From positions 186,001 to 250,000 of the forward strand of contig NZ_JACAXB010000013.1 in NCBI RefSeq assembly GCF_013391415.1: a stretch of 64,000 nt of DNA. The letters run 5' to 3'. The notes beneath the pieces were generated by a model. The model ran no database searches. It was given only the letters and a program-made list of their open reading frames with translations, and was not told the DNA's origin. The first letter of the stretch is position 1; every line of letters starts with the position of its first letter. The translations under genes were made by a program, and so were the position numbers. The DNA comes from Aquitalea sp. LB_tupeE. Lineage in GTDB: Bacteria > Pseudomonadota > Gammaproteobacteria > Burkholderiales > Chromobacteriaceae. This document shows, piece by piece, positions 8,749-18,256 of the stretch.

Positions 8749-9588
8749 TTAGCGCGCACCGTGGCGGCGTGCGGCCCACCACTGGATCAGGTTGATTACC
8801 AACAGGAAGACAAAGGAAATGCCCAGCATCACCAGTGCCACCGCGGTAGCGCCTTGCTGGTCGAACTGGTCCAGCTTGGAAACGATGATCAAGGGGGCGA
8901 TTTCCGACACCATCGGAATATTGCCGGCAATGAAGATAACCGAGCCGTATTCACCCGTCGCACGGGCAAAGGCCATGGTGCCGCCGGTAATCAGCGAGGG
9001 CAGCGTGGCCGGGAAAATTACCCGACGGAAAATGTCCCAGCGGCTGGCACCCAGGCAGGTGGCGGCTTCTTCCAGCTCTTTTTCCAGGTCTTCCAGTACC
9101 GGCTGGACCGTGCGCACCACAAAGGGCAGGCCAATGAAAGTAAGCGCCACGATGATGCCCAGCGGGGTGAATGCCACCTTGATGCCCAGCGGGGACAGAA
9201 ACTGGCCGATCCAGCCATTAGGCGCATACAGCGTGGTCAGCGCGATACCAGCCACCGCCGTGGGCAGGGCAAAGGGCAGGTCCACCAGCGCATCCACCAG
9301 CCGCTTGCCCGGGAAGGGGTAGCGCACCAGCACCCAGGCCACCAGAAAACCGAACACCAGGTTGATGAGGGCGGACAATCCGGCAGTAGCAAACGACAGC
9401 CGGATGGATGCCATCACCCGCGGGCTGCCCACCGCAGCGGCGAAACCATCCCAGCCCATGCCGACGGTGGAATACACCAGCGCGGCAAACGGCAGCAGCA
9501 CGATCAGCGCCAGCCAGAACAAAGTAATGCCAAAGCTGAGCCGGAAGCCCGGCAGTACGCTATGGCGCAAATTGAGGATATTGCTCAC
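8749..9588 (-). CDS. cysT: Sulfate ABC transporter permease CysT (CysU)
   Basis: This 279-residue permease is the other half of the sulfate channel. The sequence begins MSNILNLRHSVLPGFRLSFG and carries the EAA loop (LEEAATCLGASRWDIFRRVIFP). The CysT-typical phrase FARATGEYGSVIFIAGNIP follows it. The start codon is GTG (9586-9588) with GGAG seven bases upstream. It lies 11 bp after the sbp stop, inside the sbp-cysT-cysW-cysA operon. Confidence 0.93.
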   Translation of the reverse strand: MSNILNLRHSVLPGFRLSFGITLFWLALIVLLPFAALVYSTVGMGWDGFAAAVGSPRVMASIRLSFATAGLSALINLVFGFLVAWVLVRYPFPGKRLVDALVDLPFALPTAVAGIALTTLYAPNGWIGQFLSPLGIKVAFTPLGIIVALTFIGLPFVVRTVQPVLEDLEKELEEAATCLGASRWDIFRRVIFPATLPSLITGGTMAFARATGEYGSVIFIAGNIPMVSEIAPLIIVSKLDQFDQQGATAVALVMLGISFVFLLVINLIQWWAARRHGAR

Positions 9589-9599
9589 AGTCGCTCCGC

Positions 9600-10592
9600 T
9601 TAATGCTTGCTGTAGATCTGGTCAAACACGCCGCCATCGGCAAAGTGCTTTTTGTTGACCGCCGCCCAGGAACCGAACACGCTTTGCACCGTGAAGGTTT
9701 TCACATAGGGAAACTGGGCATCGAATTTCTGCGCCACGGCCTTGTCCTGCGGACGCAGATAGTTTTGTGCGGCAATGGTCTGGCCTTCGGTACTCCACAA
9801 GAAGCGCAGATAGTCTTCCGCCTGTTTGCGCGTACCTTTCTTGTCCACCACCTTGTCAACCACAGCCACCGGGTTTTCCGCCAGCACCGATAGCGGCGGG
9901 TAGACGATTTCAAAGCTGCCACGGCCAAACTCGCGGGCAATCAGCTCGGCTTCGTTTTCAAACGTCACCAGCACATCGCCGATCTGGCGCTGCATGAAGG
10001 TGGTGGTGGCAGCGCGGCCACCTCCATCCAGCACCGGTACATTCTTGAAGATGCCAGTCACCAGTGCACGCGCCTTGGCTTCGCTACCACCTGGCTGCTT
10101 CAGCCCTGCCCCCCAGGCCGCCAGATAGGTGTAGCGGCCGTTACCCGAGGTTTTCGGGTTGGGAATGATCACTTGCAGGCCGGGCTTGGCCAGGTCGTTC
10201 CAGTCGCGCACCTTGTGCGGGTTGCCCTTGCGCACCAGGAATACCGTGGTGGAAGTGAACGGCACCGAGGCATTGGGCAGGCGGCTGGACCAGTTGGCCG
10301 GAATCAGGCCGCGTGTGGCCAGCAGGTCGATGTCCGAGGCCTGGTTCATGGTGATGACATCCGCCGCCAGGCCATTGGCCACCGACAAGGCCTGCTTGCT
10401 GGAGCCGCCATGCGACTGCTGGATGCTGACGGTTTCGCCGGTCTTGGCCTTGTAGGCTTTCTGGAAGGCCGGGTTGTAGTCCTTGTAGAAATCGCGCATC
10501 ACGTCGTAAGACACATTCAGCAAGCTGGCATCGGCCAGCACATGGGCGGACAGTAATGCTGCCAACACCGCAGCAAAAGCGCGCAATTTCAT
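9600..10592 (-). CDS. sbp: Periplasmic sulfate-binding protein
   Basis: This 330-residue protein captures sulfate in the periplasm and delivers it to CysTWA. A cleavable signal peptide covers about residues 1-20 (MKLRAFAAVLAALLSAHVLA). The mature start LLNVSYDVMRDFYKDYN is typical of the Sbp/CysP family. Conserved ligand-site segments are QQSHGGSSKQA (about 58-68), ITMNQASDID and PNPKTSGNGRYTYLAAWG. Sbp and the thiosulfate-preferring CysP are hard to separate by eye, so the preferred anion is uncertain. The ATG (10590-10592) follows TGGAG. It is the first gene of the operon. Confidence 0.9.
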   Translation of the reverse strand: MKLRAFAAVLAALLSAHVLADASLLNVSYDVMRDFYKDYNPAFQKAYKAKTGETVSIQQSHGGSSKQALSVANGLAADVITMNQASDIDLLATRGLIPANWSSRLPNASVPFTSTTVFLVRKGNPHKVRDWNDLAKPGLQVIIPNPKTSGNGRYTYLAAWGAGLKQPGGSEAKARALVTGIFKNVPVLDGGGRAATTTFMQRQIGDVLVTFENEAELIAREFGRGSFEIVYPPLSVLAENPVAVVDKVVDKKGTRKQAEDYLRFLWSTEGQTIAAQNYLRPQDKAVAQKFDAQFPYVKTFTVQSVFGSWAAVNKKHFADGGVFDQIYSKH

Positions 10593-10952
10593 GATGGACT
10601 CCAGAATGGTGGGAATGCATCATGCTAACCCGCCATCCTTATTCGATTTAATAATATTATTACCTACACTTATATAAAATTAATCTATCAAACCCCTGAC
10701 GGGTGACAAGCAAGTTTCCACTGGGCCATGCAGGCTGTCTGCAAACCATCACGGCCCGACTGGCCTGAAGCGCGTCACACCGCAACCCGACCCTTGCTGA
10801 ATGGTGCTCAGTACAAGGGCAGCTACGCTGGCGTGGTAATTGCATGGTGTGCAGCAGTGACGTTCGGGTATGCTGATGCGCGCAAGCGGTTTGAGTACTG
10901 GGCAGGCTGGCGGCCACCCCAGTCCTGAAACCGTTTCTATTCAGGACCTGTC
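10593..10952. other. 360-bp divergent intergenic region between sbp and the DUF3422 gene
   Basis: The part nearest sbp (10635-10690) is very AT-rich and contains a perfect 14-bp palindrome, TAATAATATTATTA (10649-10662). It probably carries the sulfate operon promoter and regulator site; a CysB/Cbl-type site would be expected here, but its consensus is too loose to call by eye. The remainder (about 10700-10930) holds a 66-codon plus-strand frame with no recognisable domain, which I do not call. I see no RNA gene. Confidence 0.5.
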
Positions 10953-12251
10953 ATGACCACACTCACCCCGCATCACCTGCGCCGTGAACTGAACGAAGAG
11001 GCCCATGCCCGGCCCTATGCCGCCATTCCCTCGCCGGCGCGGCTGACCTCGCTCAGCCTGTATTACGACTTTGACGATGCACCACAACGCGCGGCACTGG
11101 CCGACCTGGCGCAGCGCATGGGCCTGCCCGCCCCGCTGCCCGGCCAGGCGTATTACTCGGCCAGCGCGGGCGACCTGCTGGTGCGCTGGTCCTTGCATGC
11201 CGAATTTGCCCGCTACACCTTTATTGTCAGTGGTGATTGCAACGACCCCTTCGACCGCACCCCGCTGGACCGCATTCCGTCGGCCTGGCTGCGCGAGCTG
11301 CCCGGCGTGGTGCTGGTGGCACTACATGCTGTGCTGTTGCCGGCCGAGCGGGAAACCGAGCTGGCCGACATGTCCAGTCGCTGGTTTGGCGGCCGCGAGC
11401 TGATTGGCGCAGAAATCGGCGACGGCAACGGCACCGCCTATACCGACCTGCGACTGCACCCGGATGCCCGTCTGGCCGAAGGCTTCTCCCGTTATGTGGT
11501 GGTGGACCGCGCCATGGGCCCTAACCAGTCCGGCCGCATGCTGCAACGGCTGTTCGAGCTGGAAACCTACCGCATGCTCACCTTGCTGGCACTGCCGATT
11601 GCCAAGAAGCAAATGCGCGATCTGGATAACCTGGGTATTGAATTGCGCGCCATCACCGAGCGCATGGCCAGCGGCGAGGGCAATGGCTCGGACGCGCAAC
11701 TGCTGTCCGAGCTGACTGGTCTGGCCACCCGGGTGGAACAGCTGATTTCGGAAAGCCAGTACCGTTTTTCCGCATCCCAGGCTTACTACCGTCTGGTAGA
11801 AGCCCGCATTGGCGAACTGCGCGAACAGCGCATCTCCGGCATGCAGCCCTTCCGCGAATTCATGGAGCGGCGACTGTCCCCGGCCATGAACACCTGCGAC
11901 ACCGTGCTGCGGCGGCAAGACCGCATCACTGCCCGGCTGCAACGCACCACTGCCTTGCTGCGTACCCGGGTGGAGGTGCTGCATGAAGAACAGAACCGCG
12001 CCTTGCTGGCCAGCATGGACCGCCGCGCTGCCTTGCAACTGCGCTTGCAGGAAACGGTGGAAGGCTTGTCGGTCGGGGTACTCACTTATTACATGGTGAG
12101 CCTGTTGCATCACCTGCTGGCTGCAGTGGAATCGGTCGGCGTGCATCTGAACGTGGAACTACTCACCGGCATCGCCATTCCGCTGGTGGCGCTGGCAGTG
12201 TGGTTCAGCATGCACAAGCTGAAAGCCTCGCTGGTAGGCGGGCACGATTGA
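10953..12251 (+). CDS. DUF3422 family membrane-anchored protein
   Basis: This 432-residue protein matches the DUF3422 family of uncharacterised proteobacterial proteins. The N-terminal signature LRRELNEEAHARPYAAIPSPARLTSL is typical of the family. The middle (about 190-350) is strongly helical and probably coiled coil (LETYRMLTLLALPIAKKQMRDL onward, and repeated RLQ/LRTR segments). Two hydrophobic segments near 375-395 and 405-425 anchor it in the inner membrane, so most of the protein should be cytoplasmic. The architecture resembles a membrane-tethered coiled-coil sensor or scaffold, but no function is established. Confidence 0.8.
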   Translation: MTTLTPHHLRRELNEEAHARPYAAIPSPARLTSLSLYYDFDDAPQRAALADLAQRMGLPAPLPGQAYYSASAGDLLVRWSLHAEFARYTFIVSGDCNDPFDRTPLDRIPSAWLRELPGVVLVALHAVLLPAERETELADMSSRWFGGRELIGAEIGDGNGTAYTDLRLHPDARLAEGFSRYVVVDRAMGPNQSGRMLQRLFELETYRMLTLLALPIAKKQMRDLDNLGIELRAITERMASGEGNGSDAQLLSELTGLATRVEQLISESQYRFSASQAYYRLVEARIGELREQRISGMQPFREFMERRLSPAMNTCDTVLRRQDRITARLQRTTALLRTRVEVLHEEQNRALLASMDRRAALQLRLQETVEGLSVGVLTYYMVSLLHHLLAAVESVGVHLNVELLTGIAIPLVALAVWFSMHKLKASLVGGHD

Positions 12252-12489
12252 AACGGGTCGGCCTGCCGTCTTCTGGCAGGCCGGTTTGCCAGAAAGCAGC
12301 ACTTTCATAGCCCGCCACTGCGTCACTGATTGGCCATTGTTTGACAATGATGATTGTCATCATTCAGACATTCCCGGAAAATCCCCTGCCTGTACCAAGG
12401 TAAGCGTCATTCAGCCGGTGCGCCCCTGTATGTACATCCGCCAATCAACATCACAACAGGCTTAGCCTCACCCCGCACGGATTCACGTC

Positions 12490-14115
12490 ATGACTCACCA
12501 GAACCAGAAGCTCAAACCCGTCCTGACCGGCTTTATTGCCATTGTCATCATCCTGTTGCTTGGACTGGGCCTGATCACCCTGTACAGCCTGCAACGCATA
12601 GACCAGACCGCGCATTACGAACAGGACGTCACCAATGAACTGGTTCAGAACATGACGGACGTGCGCTACCACGTGGTGCAGATCCAGCAGTTTCTGACCG
12701 ATGTCAGCGCCACCGGCGACGCCGATGGTTACAAGGATGCTGAGGAGCACTATCAGGCCGTACAAAAGAATCTGCCCACCATTGCCCGGCTGGACCCGCA
12801 ACTGGCTGGTCAGGTCAGCAGCATGCAACAAGCCCTTGACCAGTTCTACAACGTTGGCAAACGCATGGCCAAGGCCTATGTCGAAGGTGGCCGTGAAGCG
12901 GGCAATGTGTTGATGAAAGAAAAAGGCAGCGGCTTTGATGACCGCGCCGAAGCACTGACCAAACAGGTTGAAAGCCTGAACGAGCAAATCCAGAAGGCAG
13001 ATAATGCTGCCTATGCCGCCATGAACAAAACGGCGAACGATTTGCGCAACATGATGCTGGGCCTGACCGCCATGCTGGTGGTGGTGGTGGTACTGGGTGG
13101 ATTACTGCTCTACCGCCGTGTGTTTGGCGTACTGGGTGGCGAACCGGCACTGGCCATGGAAGTGGCCAACCGCATTGCCAGCGGCGACCTGAGCCAGCGC
13201 ATCGAACTGTCGTCCGCCAGCCAGGGCAGCCTGATGGACAGCCTGTCCACCATGCAGCGCCAGCTGCGCAACATCACCAGCAATATCCGCACCTTGTCCG
13301 GCGAACTGGACAGCAGTGCCGACAGCATGAGCGGTGCCGCCCACAATCTGCAGCAAAGCAGTACGGTACAAAGCGAATCCACCCGTTCGATGAGTGTATC
13401 GGTGGAAGAAGTGCTGCAAAGCATCCAGCAACTGGGCAGCCAGAGTGAAGACGTTGGCCACGAAGCACGCAATGCCGGTGCCATGGTGAGCGATTGCGAA
13501 CAGCTGATCCATTCCACTGCCAGCGATATCAGCCACATTGCCCAGCGTATCGGCAGTGCCGCCACCGCGATTGACGACCTGGACAAGCAGACCGACGCCA
13601 TTGCCTCCATTACCCGCACCATTCATGACATTGCCGACCAGACCAATCTGTTGGCGCTCAATGCCGCGATTGAGGCGGCACGCGCCGGGGAAATGGGCCG
13701 GGGCTTTGCGGTGGTAGCCGATGAAGTACGCAAACTGGCCGAACGCACTGGCGTGGCCACGGTGGAAATTTCCGGCCAGATCGACACCATCCGCCAGGGC
13801 ATGAGCAGTGTAGTGGGCGTGATGCAAAGCAGCGTGGATGCGTCCAATCACGGCGTGGAGCAAACCCACAAGGCACGCGACGCCATCAGCAGCATCCGTC
13901 AGAACACCGACCAGATCGCCCAGCATATCCAGGGCATCAGCCTGGCCTTGCACGAGCAACAAACCGCCATGTCCGACATGGCCCAGCGCATCGAAGTGGT
14001 GGCCAACATGACCGAGGCCAATCAGGCCACGGTGGAAGCCTCTGCAGCCGCCTCCGACCAGCTGAGCAGCCATGCCAAGGCACTGCATGCCGCGGTTGGC
14101 GTGTTCCGTACCTGA
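12490..14115 (+). CDS. Methyl-accepting chemotaxis protein with a helical periplasmic sensor
   Basis: This 541-residue chemoreceptor has a first transmembrane helix at about residues 10-32. A helical periplasmic domain of about 145 residues follows, of the four-helix-bundle kind and without a Cache fold. The second helix is at about 182-205 ([22 protein letters not shown]). A HAMP-like segment begins FGVLGGEP, a form common in betaproteobacteria. The cytoplasmic hairpin carries the CheA/CheW-binding tip ([20 protein letters not shown]) near residue 380. There is no CheR-tethering pentapeptide at the C-terminus. It is a single-gene unit, and the ligand is unknown. Confidence 0.93.
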   Translation: MTHQNQKLKPVLTGFIAIVIILLLGLGLITLYSLQRIDQTAHYEQDVTNELVQNMTDVRYHVVQIQQFLTDVSATGDADGYKDAEEHYQAVQKNLPTIARLDPQLAGQVSSMQQALDQFYNVGKRMAKAYVEGGREAGNVLMKEKGSGFDDRAEALTKQVESLNEQIQKADNAAYAAMNKTANDLRNMMLGLTAMLVVVVVLGGLLLYRRVFGVLGGEPALAMEVANRIASGDLSQRIELSSASQGSLMDSLSTMQRQLRNITSNIRTLSGELDSSADSMSGAAHNLQQSSTVQSESTRSMSVSVEEVLQSIQQLGSQSEDVGHEARNAGAMVSDCEQLIHSTASDISHIAQRIGSAATAIDDLDKQTDAIASITRTIHDIADQTNLLALNAAIEAARAGEMGRGFAVVADEVRKLAERTGVATVEISGQIDTIRQGMSSVVGVMQSSVDASNHGVEQTHKARDAISSIRQNTDQIAQHIQGISLALHEQQTAMSDMAQRIEVVANMTEANQATVEASAAASDQLSSHAKALHAAVGVFRT

Positions 14116-14124
14116 TTCAGCAGC

Positions 14125-14156
14125 CATAAAAAAACCGCATCCGGTAAAGGATGCGG
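14125..14156 (-). terminator. Rho-independent terminator of prpE
   Basis: CCGCATCC (14135-14142) pairs with GGATGCGG (14149-14156). The A-run on the left (about 14128-14134) becomes a T-run on the minus strand, so it mainly serves prpE. It lies between the converging chemoreceptor gene and prpE. Confidence 0.8.
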
Positions 14157-14215
14157 CTGAATCCACAGCCGGTAACTGACCCGCACCGGCTGCTTCCACC
14201 CAATCGCTTATCCGG

Positions 14216-16114
14216 TCAGGACTGCACTGCCTCGCGCACTTGTTCCAGCCCGGTAGGGTCGTCCAGCGTGGTCAAGTCACCCGGATCCCGTCCCTCGGCC
14301 AGCGCCTGGATAGAACGGCGCAGCACTTTGCCGGAACGGGTCTTGGGCAGCTGGTTGACGAAATACACCCGCGCCGGATTGGCAATGGCCCCCAGCTGGG
14401 ATGCCACCTTGGCAATCACTTCTTTTTCCAGTGCGGCTTTCTTTTCCGGGTCCTTCAGTACCGACGGGTCGCGCAGCACGGCAAAGGCCTGCGGCACCTG
14501 CCCCTTTAGCGTGTCATGCACGCCCACCACCGCCACTTCGGCAATGGCGGAATGGCCAGACACGGCCTCCTCGATTTCCCGGGTGCCCAGGCGGTGGCCG
14601 GCCACGTTGATCACGTCATCGGTGCGGCCAAGAATGGTGAAATAGCCGTCGGCATCCCGGATGCCCCAGTCGAACGAGGAGTACACCTTGCGGTCCTGGA
14701 ACAGGCTGAAATAGGTGTTCACAAAACGTTCGTCCTGCCCCCATACCGTAGTCATGCAGCCCGGTGGCAACGGCGGAATCACTGCAATCACGCCCTTCTC
14801 ACCCGCCGCTACTTCCTCGCCGGTGGCTTCGTCCAGCAGCTTCACGTTATAGCCATACACCGGCAACCCGGGACTGCCCAGCTTGGTGGGCAAGGCTTCC
14901 ACGCCATTGCACACGGTCAGCATCGGCCAACCGGTTTCGGTCTGCCAGTAGTTGTCCAGCACCGGGATTTTCAGTTCTTCGGAAATCCAGCTGGCGGTGG
15001 GTTCGTCCAGCGGCTCGCCTGCCATGAACAAGGCCCGCAGGCTGGACAGATCGTATTTGTGCAGCCATGCCGGGTCTTGTTTCTTCAGCACACGGATGGC
15101 GGTGGGGGCGGAGAACATGATGGTGGCACGGTATTTTTCCACTAGCTGCCACCAGATGCCCGGATCCGGACGAATCGGCAGGCCTTCGTACACCAGCGTG
15201 GCCATGCCGCAGATCAGCGGGGCATACACGATGTAGGAATGGCCCACCACCCAACCGATGTCCGAAGTGGAGAAGAAGGTTTCACCCGGCTTGCCGCCGT
15301 AGATGTATTCCATGCTGGAAGCCAATGCCACCGCATAGCCGCCGGTGTCGCGCTGCACACCCTTGGGCTTTCCGGTAGTGCCGGAGGTGTAGAGGATGTA
15401 GCTGGGGTGGTTGGATTCCACCCACACCACCTCGGCACGGTCATCCAGATGCTGCTGGCGCAAGCTGGCGTAATCCAGATCACGCCCCGGTTTCATCATC
15501 GGCGCTTCGGCGAGGCCACGGTTGACCAGGATCACCCTGTCCGGTGCCGCCGTGCCTGCCAGTTCCATGGCCTCGTCCACCAACGGTTTGTAGGCAATCA
15601 CCTTGCCGCCACGCATGCCGGCATCGGCAGTCACCAAGAGCTTGGGCGCGGCGTCTTCGATACGGGTGGCCAGGCTGGCCGAGGCAAAACCACCAAACAC
15701 CACCGAGTGAATGGCCCCCAGCCGCACCGTGGCCAGCATGGCAAACACGGCTTCGGGAATCATCGGCATGTAAATCAATACCCGGTCCCCCTTGCCCACG
15801 CCCTGTGCCTGCATGATGGCGGCAAAGCGGCTGACTTCTTCGTGCAGCTGACGGTAGGTGTAGGTGAGTTCGGCACCGGTTTCGCTGGACACATGAATCA
15901 GCGCGGCCTGGTCGGGCCGGGTTTCCAGATGACGGTCTACCGCGTTGTAGCAGAGGTTGGTTTCGCCACCGGCAAACCAGTGCCGAAACGGTGGGTTGTC
16001 GTATTGCAGCACCTGCGTACAGGGCTTGTGCCAGTGAATCCGCTGTGCCTCGGCACCCCAGAAGACATCTGGCTGCTCGATGGAACGGCGGTGGAATTCT
16101 TGATAGGCGCTCAT
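14216..16114 (-). CDS. prpE: Propionate-CoA ligase PrpE
   Basis: This 632-residue acyl-CoA synthetase converts propionate, ATP and CoA to propionyl-CoA, the entry step of the methylcitrate cycle. It has the acetyl-CoA-synthetase N-terminal cap. The P-loop-like motif YTSGTTGKPKGVQRDTGGY lies near residue 240; its QRDTGGY ending is typical of PrpE rather than Acs. YWQTETGWP lies near 390. The C-terminal catalytic lysine is in PKTRSGKVLRRS near 600, a lysine that is acetylated in relatives. No other prp genes are nearby, so it is a stand-alone unit; some acetate activity is possible. Confidence 0.92.
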   Translation of the reverse strand: MSAYQEFHRRSIEQPDVFWGAEAQRIHWHKPCTQVLQYDNPPFRHWFAGGETNLCYNAVDRHLETRPDQAALIHVSSETGAELTYTYRQLHEEVSRFAAIMQAQGVGKGDRVLIYMPMIPEAVFAMLATVRLGAIHSVVFGGFASASLATRIEDAAPKLLVTADAGMRGGKVIAYKPLVDEAMELAGTAAPDRVILVNRGLAEAPMMKPGRDLDYASLRQQHLDDRAEVVWVESNHPSYILYTSGTTGKPKGVQRDTGGYAVALASSMEYIYGGKPGETFFSTSDIGWVVGHSYIVYAPLICGMATLVYEGLPIRPDPGIWWQLVEKYRATIMFSAPTAIRVLKKQDPAWLHKYDLSSLRALFMAGEPLDEPTASWISEELKIPVLDNYWQTETGWPMLTVCNGVEALPTKLGSPGLPVYGYNVKLLDEATGEEVAAGEKGVIAVIPPLPPGCMTTVWGQDERFVNTYFSLFQDRKVYSSFDWGIRDADGYFTILGRTDDVINVAGHRLGTREIEEAVSGHSAIAEVAVVGVHDTLKGQVPQAFAVLRDPSVLKDPEKKAALEKEVIAKVASQLGAIANPARVYFVNQLPKTRSGKVLRRSIQALAEGRDPGDLTTLDDPTGLEQVREAVQS

Positions 16115-16418
16115 GCAGTCTCCCGAGGATGTAGGCTAGTTCATTGTTTTATTTATCAACCAAGCGGTTGCTAGATTAACAAAATAAGCCCTTTGCCTCA
16201 CAGGGTCAAGCCTGATCACGGCCAAAGCGCTCTGCCCAAGCTGGCGGTGGGCCGGAAGCAACAACAGCAGCGCTAAAAATACCCTAACTTCACTTGAAAT
16301 ACTTATTTATTAATAGCGGTTAATTTGATTAGCGATAAAGCAAAATTCATGGCGTCGTAACCGAATCATCACGCAGGAATCCTAGACTGCCGCCAGTCAC
16401 TTCTTGCCGAGACACACC
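16115..16418. other. 304-bp divergent intergenic region between prpE and the SiaA-like gene
   Basis: The region is AT-rich at 16285-16350 and less so near prpE. It must contain promoters for both directions, but I found no pair of -35/-10 boxes good enough to call, and no convincing sigma-54 site. No gene or repeat was seen. Confidence 0.4.
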
Positions 16419-17660
16419 ATGCCGCTAGACAGTACGCCCCAGCCCGCACACACCGCCACAATGGCTGGCCATTTGTTGCAAACACCGCCGACCGTGAGCC
16501 CTTCTGACAACAACTACCATGTCATGGAGCTGTTTTCGCAGGACGAATCGCTGGCCAACATTCCGGTGGTGGAACAGCAACGCGCGGTGGGCATCATCAA
16601 TCGCAATACCTTCATGAGTACGCTGGCACGACCGTTTCACCGGGAAATCTTCGGCCGCAAGCCCTGCACCGCTTTCATGAATGCCAGCCCGCTGATCGTG
16701 GACTACCTGACGCCCATCACCGAGCTGTCCTTCATGGCGCTGGAAGCCGACCGCAAAGTGCTGTCTGACGGTTTTCTGATCAATCTGGACAATCACTATG
16801 CCGGCATGGGTCAGGGCGTGTCGCTGATGCAGGCGCTGGCCGACCAGCAGGCAGAAAAACACCGCCAGATGATGGAGAGCATCAACTACGCCAGCGTGAT
16901 CCAGCAGTCTTTCCTGCAAAGTTCGCGCCGCGACATGGCCAGCACCCTGGATGACTATTTCATGGTGTGGGCCCCGCGCGACATCGTTGGCGGGGACTAT
17001 TACTACTTCGTCAAACGGCCGGATGGTTTTTTTGTCGCCGTTATCGACTGCACCGGCCATGGCGTGCCGGGTGCCTTCATGACGCTGATCATGGCCTCCA
17101 CGCTGAAGCAGGTTCTGAGCAGCCACGACCTGCACAATCCGGCCGCGCTACTGCGCGCCATCAACCAGCAGGTAAAACAGTCGCTGGGTCAGCTCACCCC
17201 GGAAGAAGCCGGCCTTGCCGACCACCCCGAGCTGAACTCGGACGACGGCATGGACGGGGCCTTCTGCTGGTTCGACAACGCCAGCCGCACGCTGACCTAT
17301 GCCTCGGCGAAGACACCGCTGTTCGTGCTGCAACCGGGCAAGGATGAAGTGGACACACTGGACGGCAACAAGAAAGGTGTGGGCTACGTCGGCACCCCGC
17401 TGGACTATCACTGGGACAACCATCAAGTGCACTTGCCCGTGGGCAGTCGGCTGTATATCAGCACCGACGGCATCATCGACCAGATCGGCGGGCCCAAGCG
17501 CATCTGCTTTGGCAAAAAACGGCTGAAGGAAAACATCCTCAAGCACGCTGGCAAGCCGATGCAGCAACAACAGAAGCTGCTGATCGACGCCTTCCTCAAA
17601 TGGCAGGGCGACAACAGTCGCCGCGACGACGTCAGCCTGTTCGGCGTCCATCTGGCCTGA
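16419..17660 (+). CDS. SiaA-like PP2C-type serine phosphatase with N-terminal CBS-like sensor
   Basis: This is a 413-residue soluble protein. Residues about 35-145 look like a CBS-domain pair of the kind found on bacterial signalling proteins (NIPVVEQQRAVGIINRNTF, then GRKPCTAFMNASPLIVDYLTPI and LSDGFLINLDNHYAGMG). A short coiled linker follows. A SpoIIE/PP2C phosphatase occupies about 180-413, with the metal-binding motifs DIVGGDYYYF, VIDCTGHGVPGAFMTLIM and DGIIDQIGG, and the C-terminal SRRDDVSLFGV. The two downstream genes are SiaB- and SiaC-like, so this should be the phosphatase that dephosphorylates the SiaC protein. Pseudomonas SiaA is membrane-anchored; this one has no transmembrane segment. 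ATG 16419 is preferred over an in-frame TTG at 16404. Confidence 0.87.
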   Translation: MPLDSTPQPAHTATMAGHLLQTPPTVSPSDNNYHVMELFSQDESLANIPVVEQQRAVGIINRNTFMSTLARPFHREIFGRKPCTAFMNASPLIVDYLTPITELSFMALEADRKVLSDGFLINLDNHYAGMGQGVSLMQALADQQAEKHRQMMESINYASVIQQSFLQSSRRDMASTLDDYFMVWAPRDIVGGDYYYFVKRPDGFFVAVIDCTGHGVPGAFMTLIMASTLKQVLSSHDLHNPAALLRAINQQVKQSLGQLTPEEAGLADHPELNSDDGMDGAFCWFDNASRTLTYASAKTPLFVLQPGKDEVDTLDGNKKGVGYVGTPLDYHWDNHQVHLPVGSRLYISTDGIIDQIGGPKRICFGKKRLKENILKHAGKPMQQQQKLLIDAFLKWQGDNSRRDDVSLFGVHLA

Positions 17661-17687
17661 CCCATTACCGCAGCAAGAGAGCACAGC

Positions 17688-18245
17688 ATGAGCCTGACCG
17701 ATTTTCACCGATTCAAAGAACTGGCCCGCCAGGAAAACGTGGTGTTTTTCTACACCGGCTACTTCTCGCAAAGCATAGTCACTGCGATGGGCGATTCGCT
17801 GCGCCTGCGTCTGGCCAGCCTGGACGCCAGCCAGACCGCGCGCCGCAAGCTGTTTTCCGTCTTCGTGGAAATGGCCCAGAACGTGGTGCATTACTCCTCC
17901 GACCACCTGAGCGCCAGCAGCGCCGCCGACCATGAAATCCGCATGGGTTCGCTATGGGTGGGCGAGACCGACGGCCAGTTCTATGTGGTGTGTGCCAATC
18001 CCATCACCCGCGAAGGCGTGGAGCACATCCGTGCCAAGCTGGAACCGCTGCGAACCATGACCAACGAGGAAATCAAGGCGCGCTACAAGGAAAAACTGCG
18101 CGCCGAAGGCGAAGCCGGCAGCAAGGGGGCCGGGCTTGGTTTTCTCACCGTGGCCCGTGACTCCAGCAACCCCATCGAATTTGATTTTGTTGAAGAAAAC
18201 GGCAGCAGCCCGTTTACCACCTTCTATCTCAAAGCCACCATTTAA
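17688..18245 (+). CDS. SiaB-family protein kinase (DUF6272)
   Basis: This 185-residue protein has the GHKL/histidine-kinase-like ATPase fold expected of SiaB. SiaB phosphorylates SiaC in Pseudomonas aeruginosa. The N-terminal segment VVFFYTGYFSQSIVTAMGD and VFVEMAQNVVHYSSDH (about residues 63-78, the N-box region with the key Glu and Asn) are characteristic. The glycine-rich ATP lid is GSKGAGLGFLTVARDS near 145-160. It starts 27 bp after the phosphatase gene, in the same operon, and precedes the SiaC-like gene by 11 bp. Confidence 0.85.
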   Translation: MSLTDFHRFKELARQENVVFFYTGYFSQSIVTAMGDSLRLRLASLDASQTARRKLFSVFVEMAQNVVHYSSDHLSASSAADHEIRMGSLWVGETDGQFYVVCANPITREGVEHIRAKLEPLRTMTNEEIKARYKEKLRAEGEAGSKGAGLGFLTVARDSSNPIEFDFVEENGSSPFTTFYLKATI

Positions 18246-18256
18246 AAGCAGCCATC

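Noticed and set aside
7867-9603. Long 578-codon plus-strand frame opposite cysW and cysT
   Set aside because: It is the antisense of two well-identified permease genes and is rich in His, Gln and Arg, as expected for a shadow frame in GC-rich DNA.
10728-10928. 66-codon plus-strand frame before the DUF3422 gene
   Set aside because: No ribosome-binding site, no domain and unusual composition; it lies in a region expected to hold promoters.
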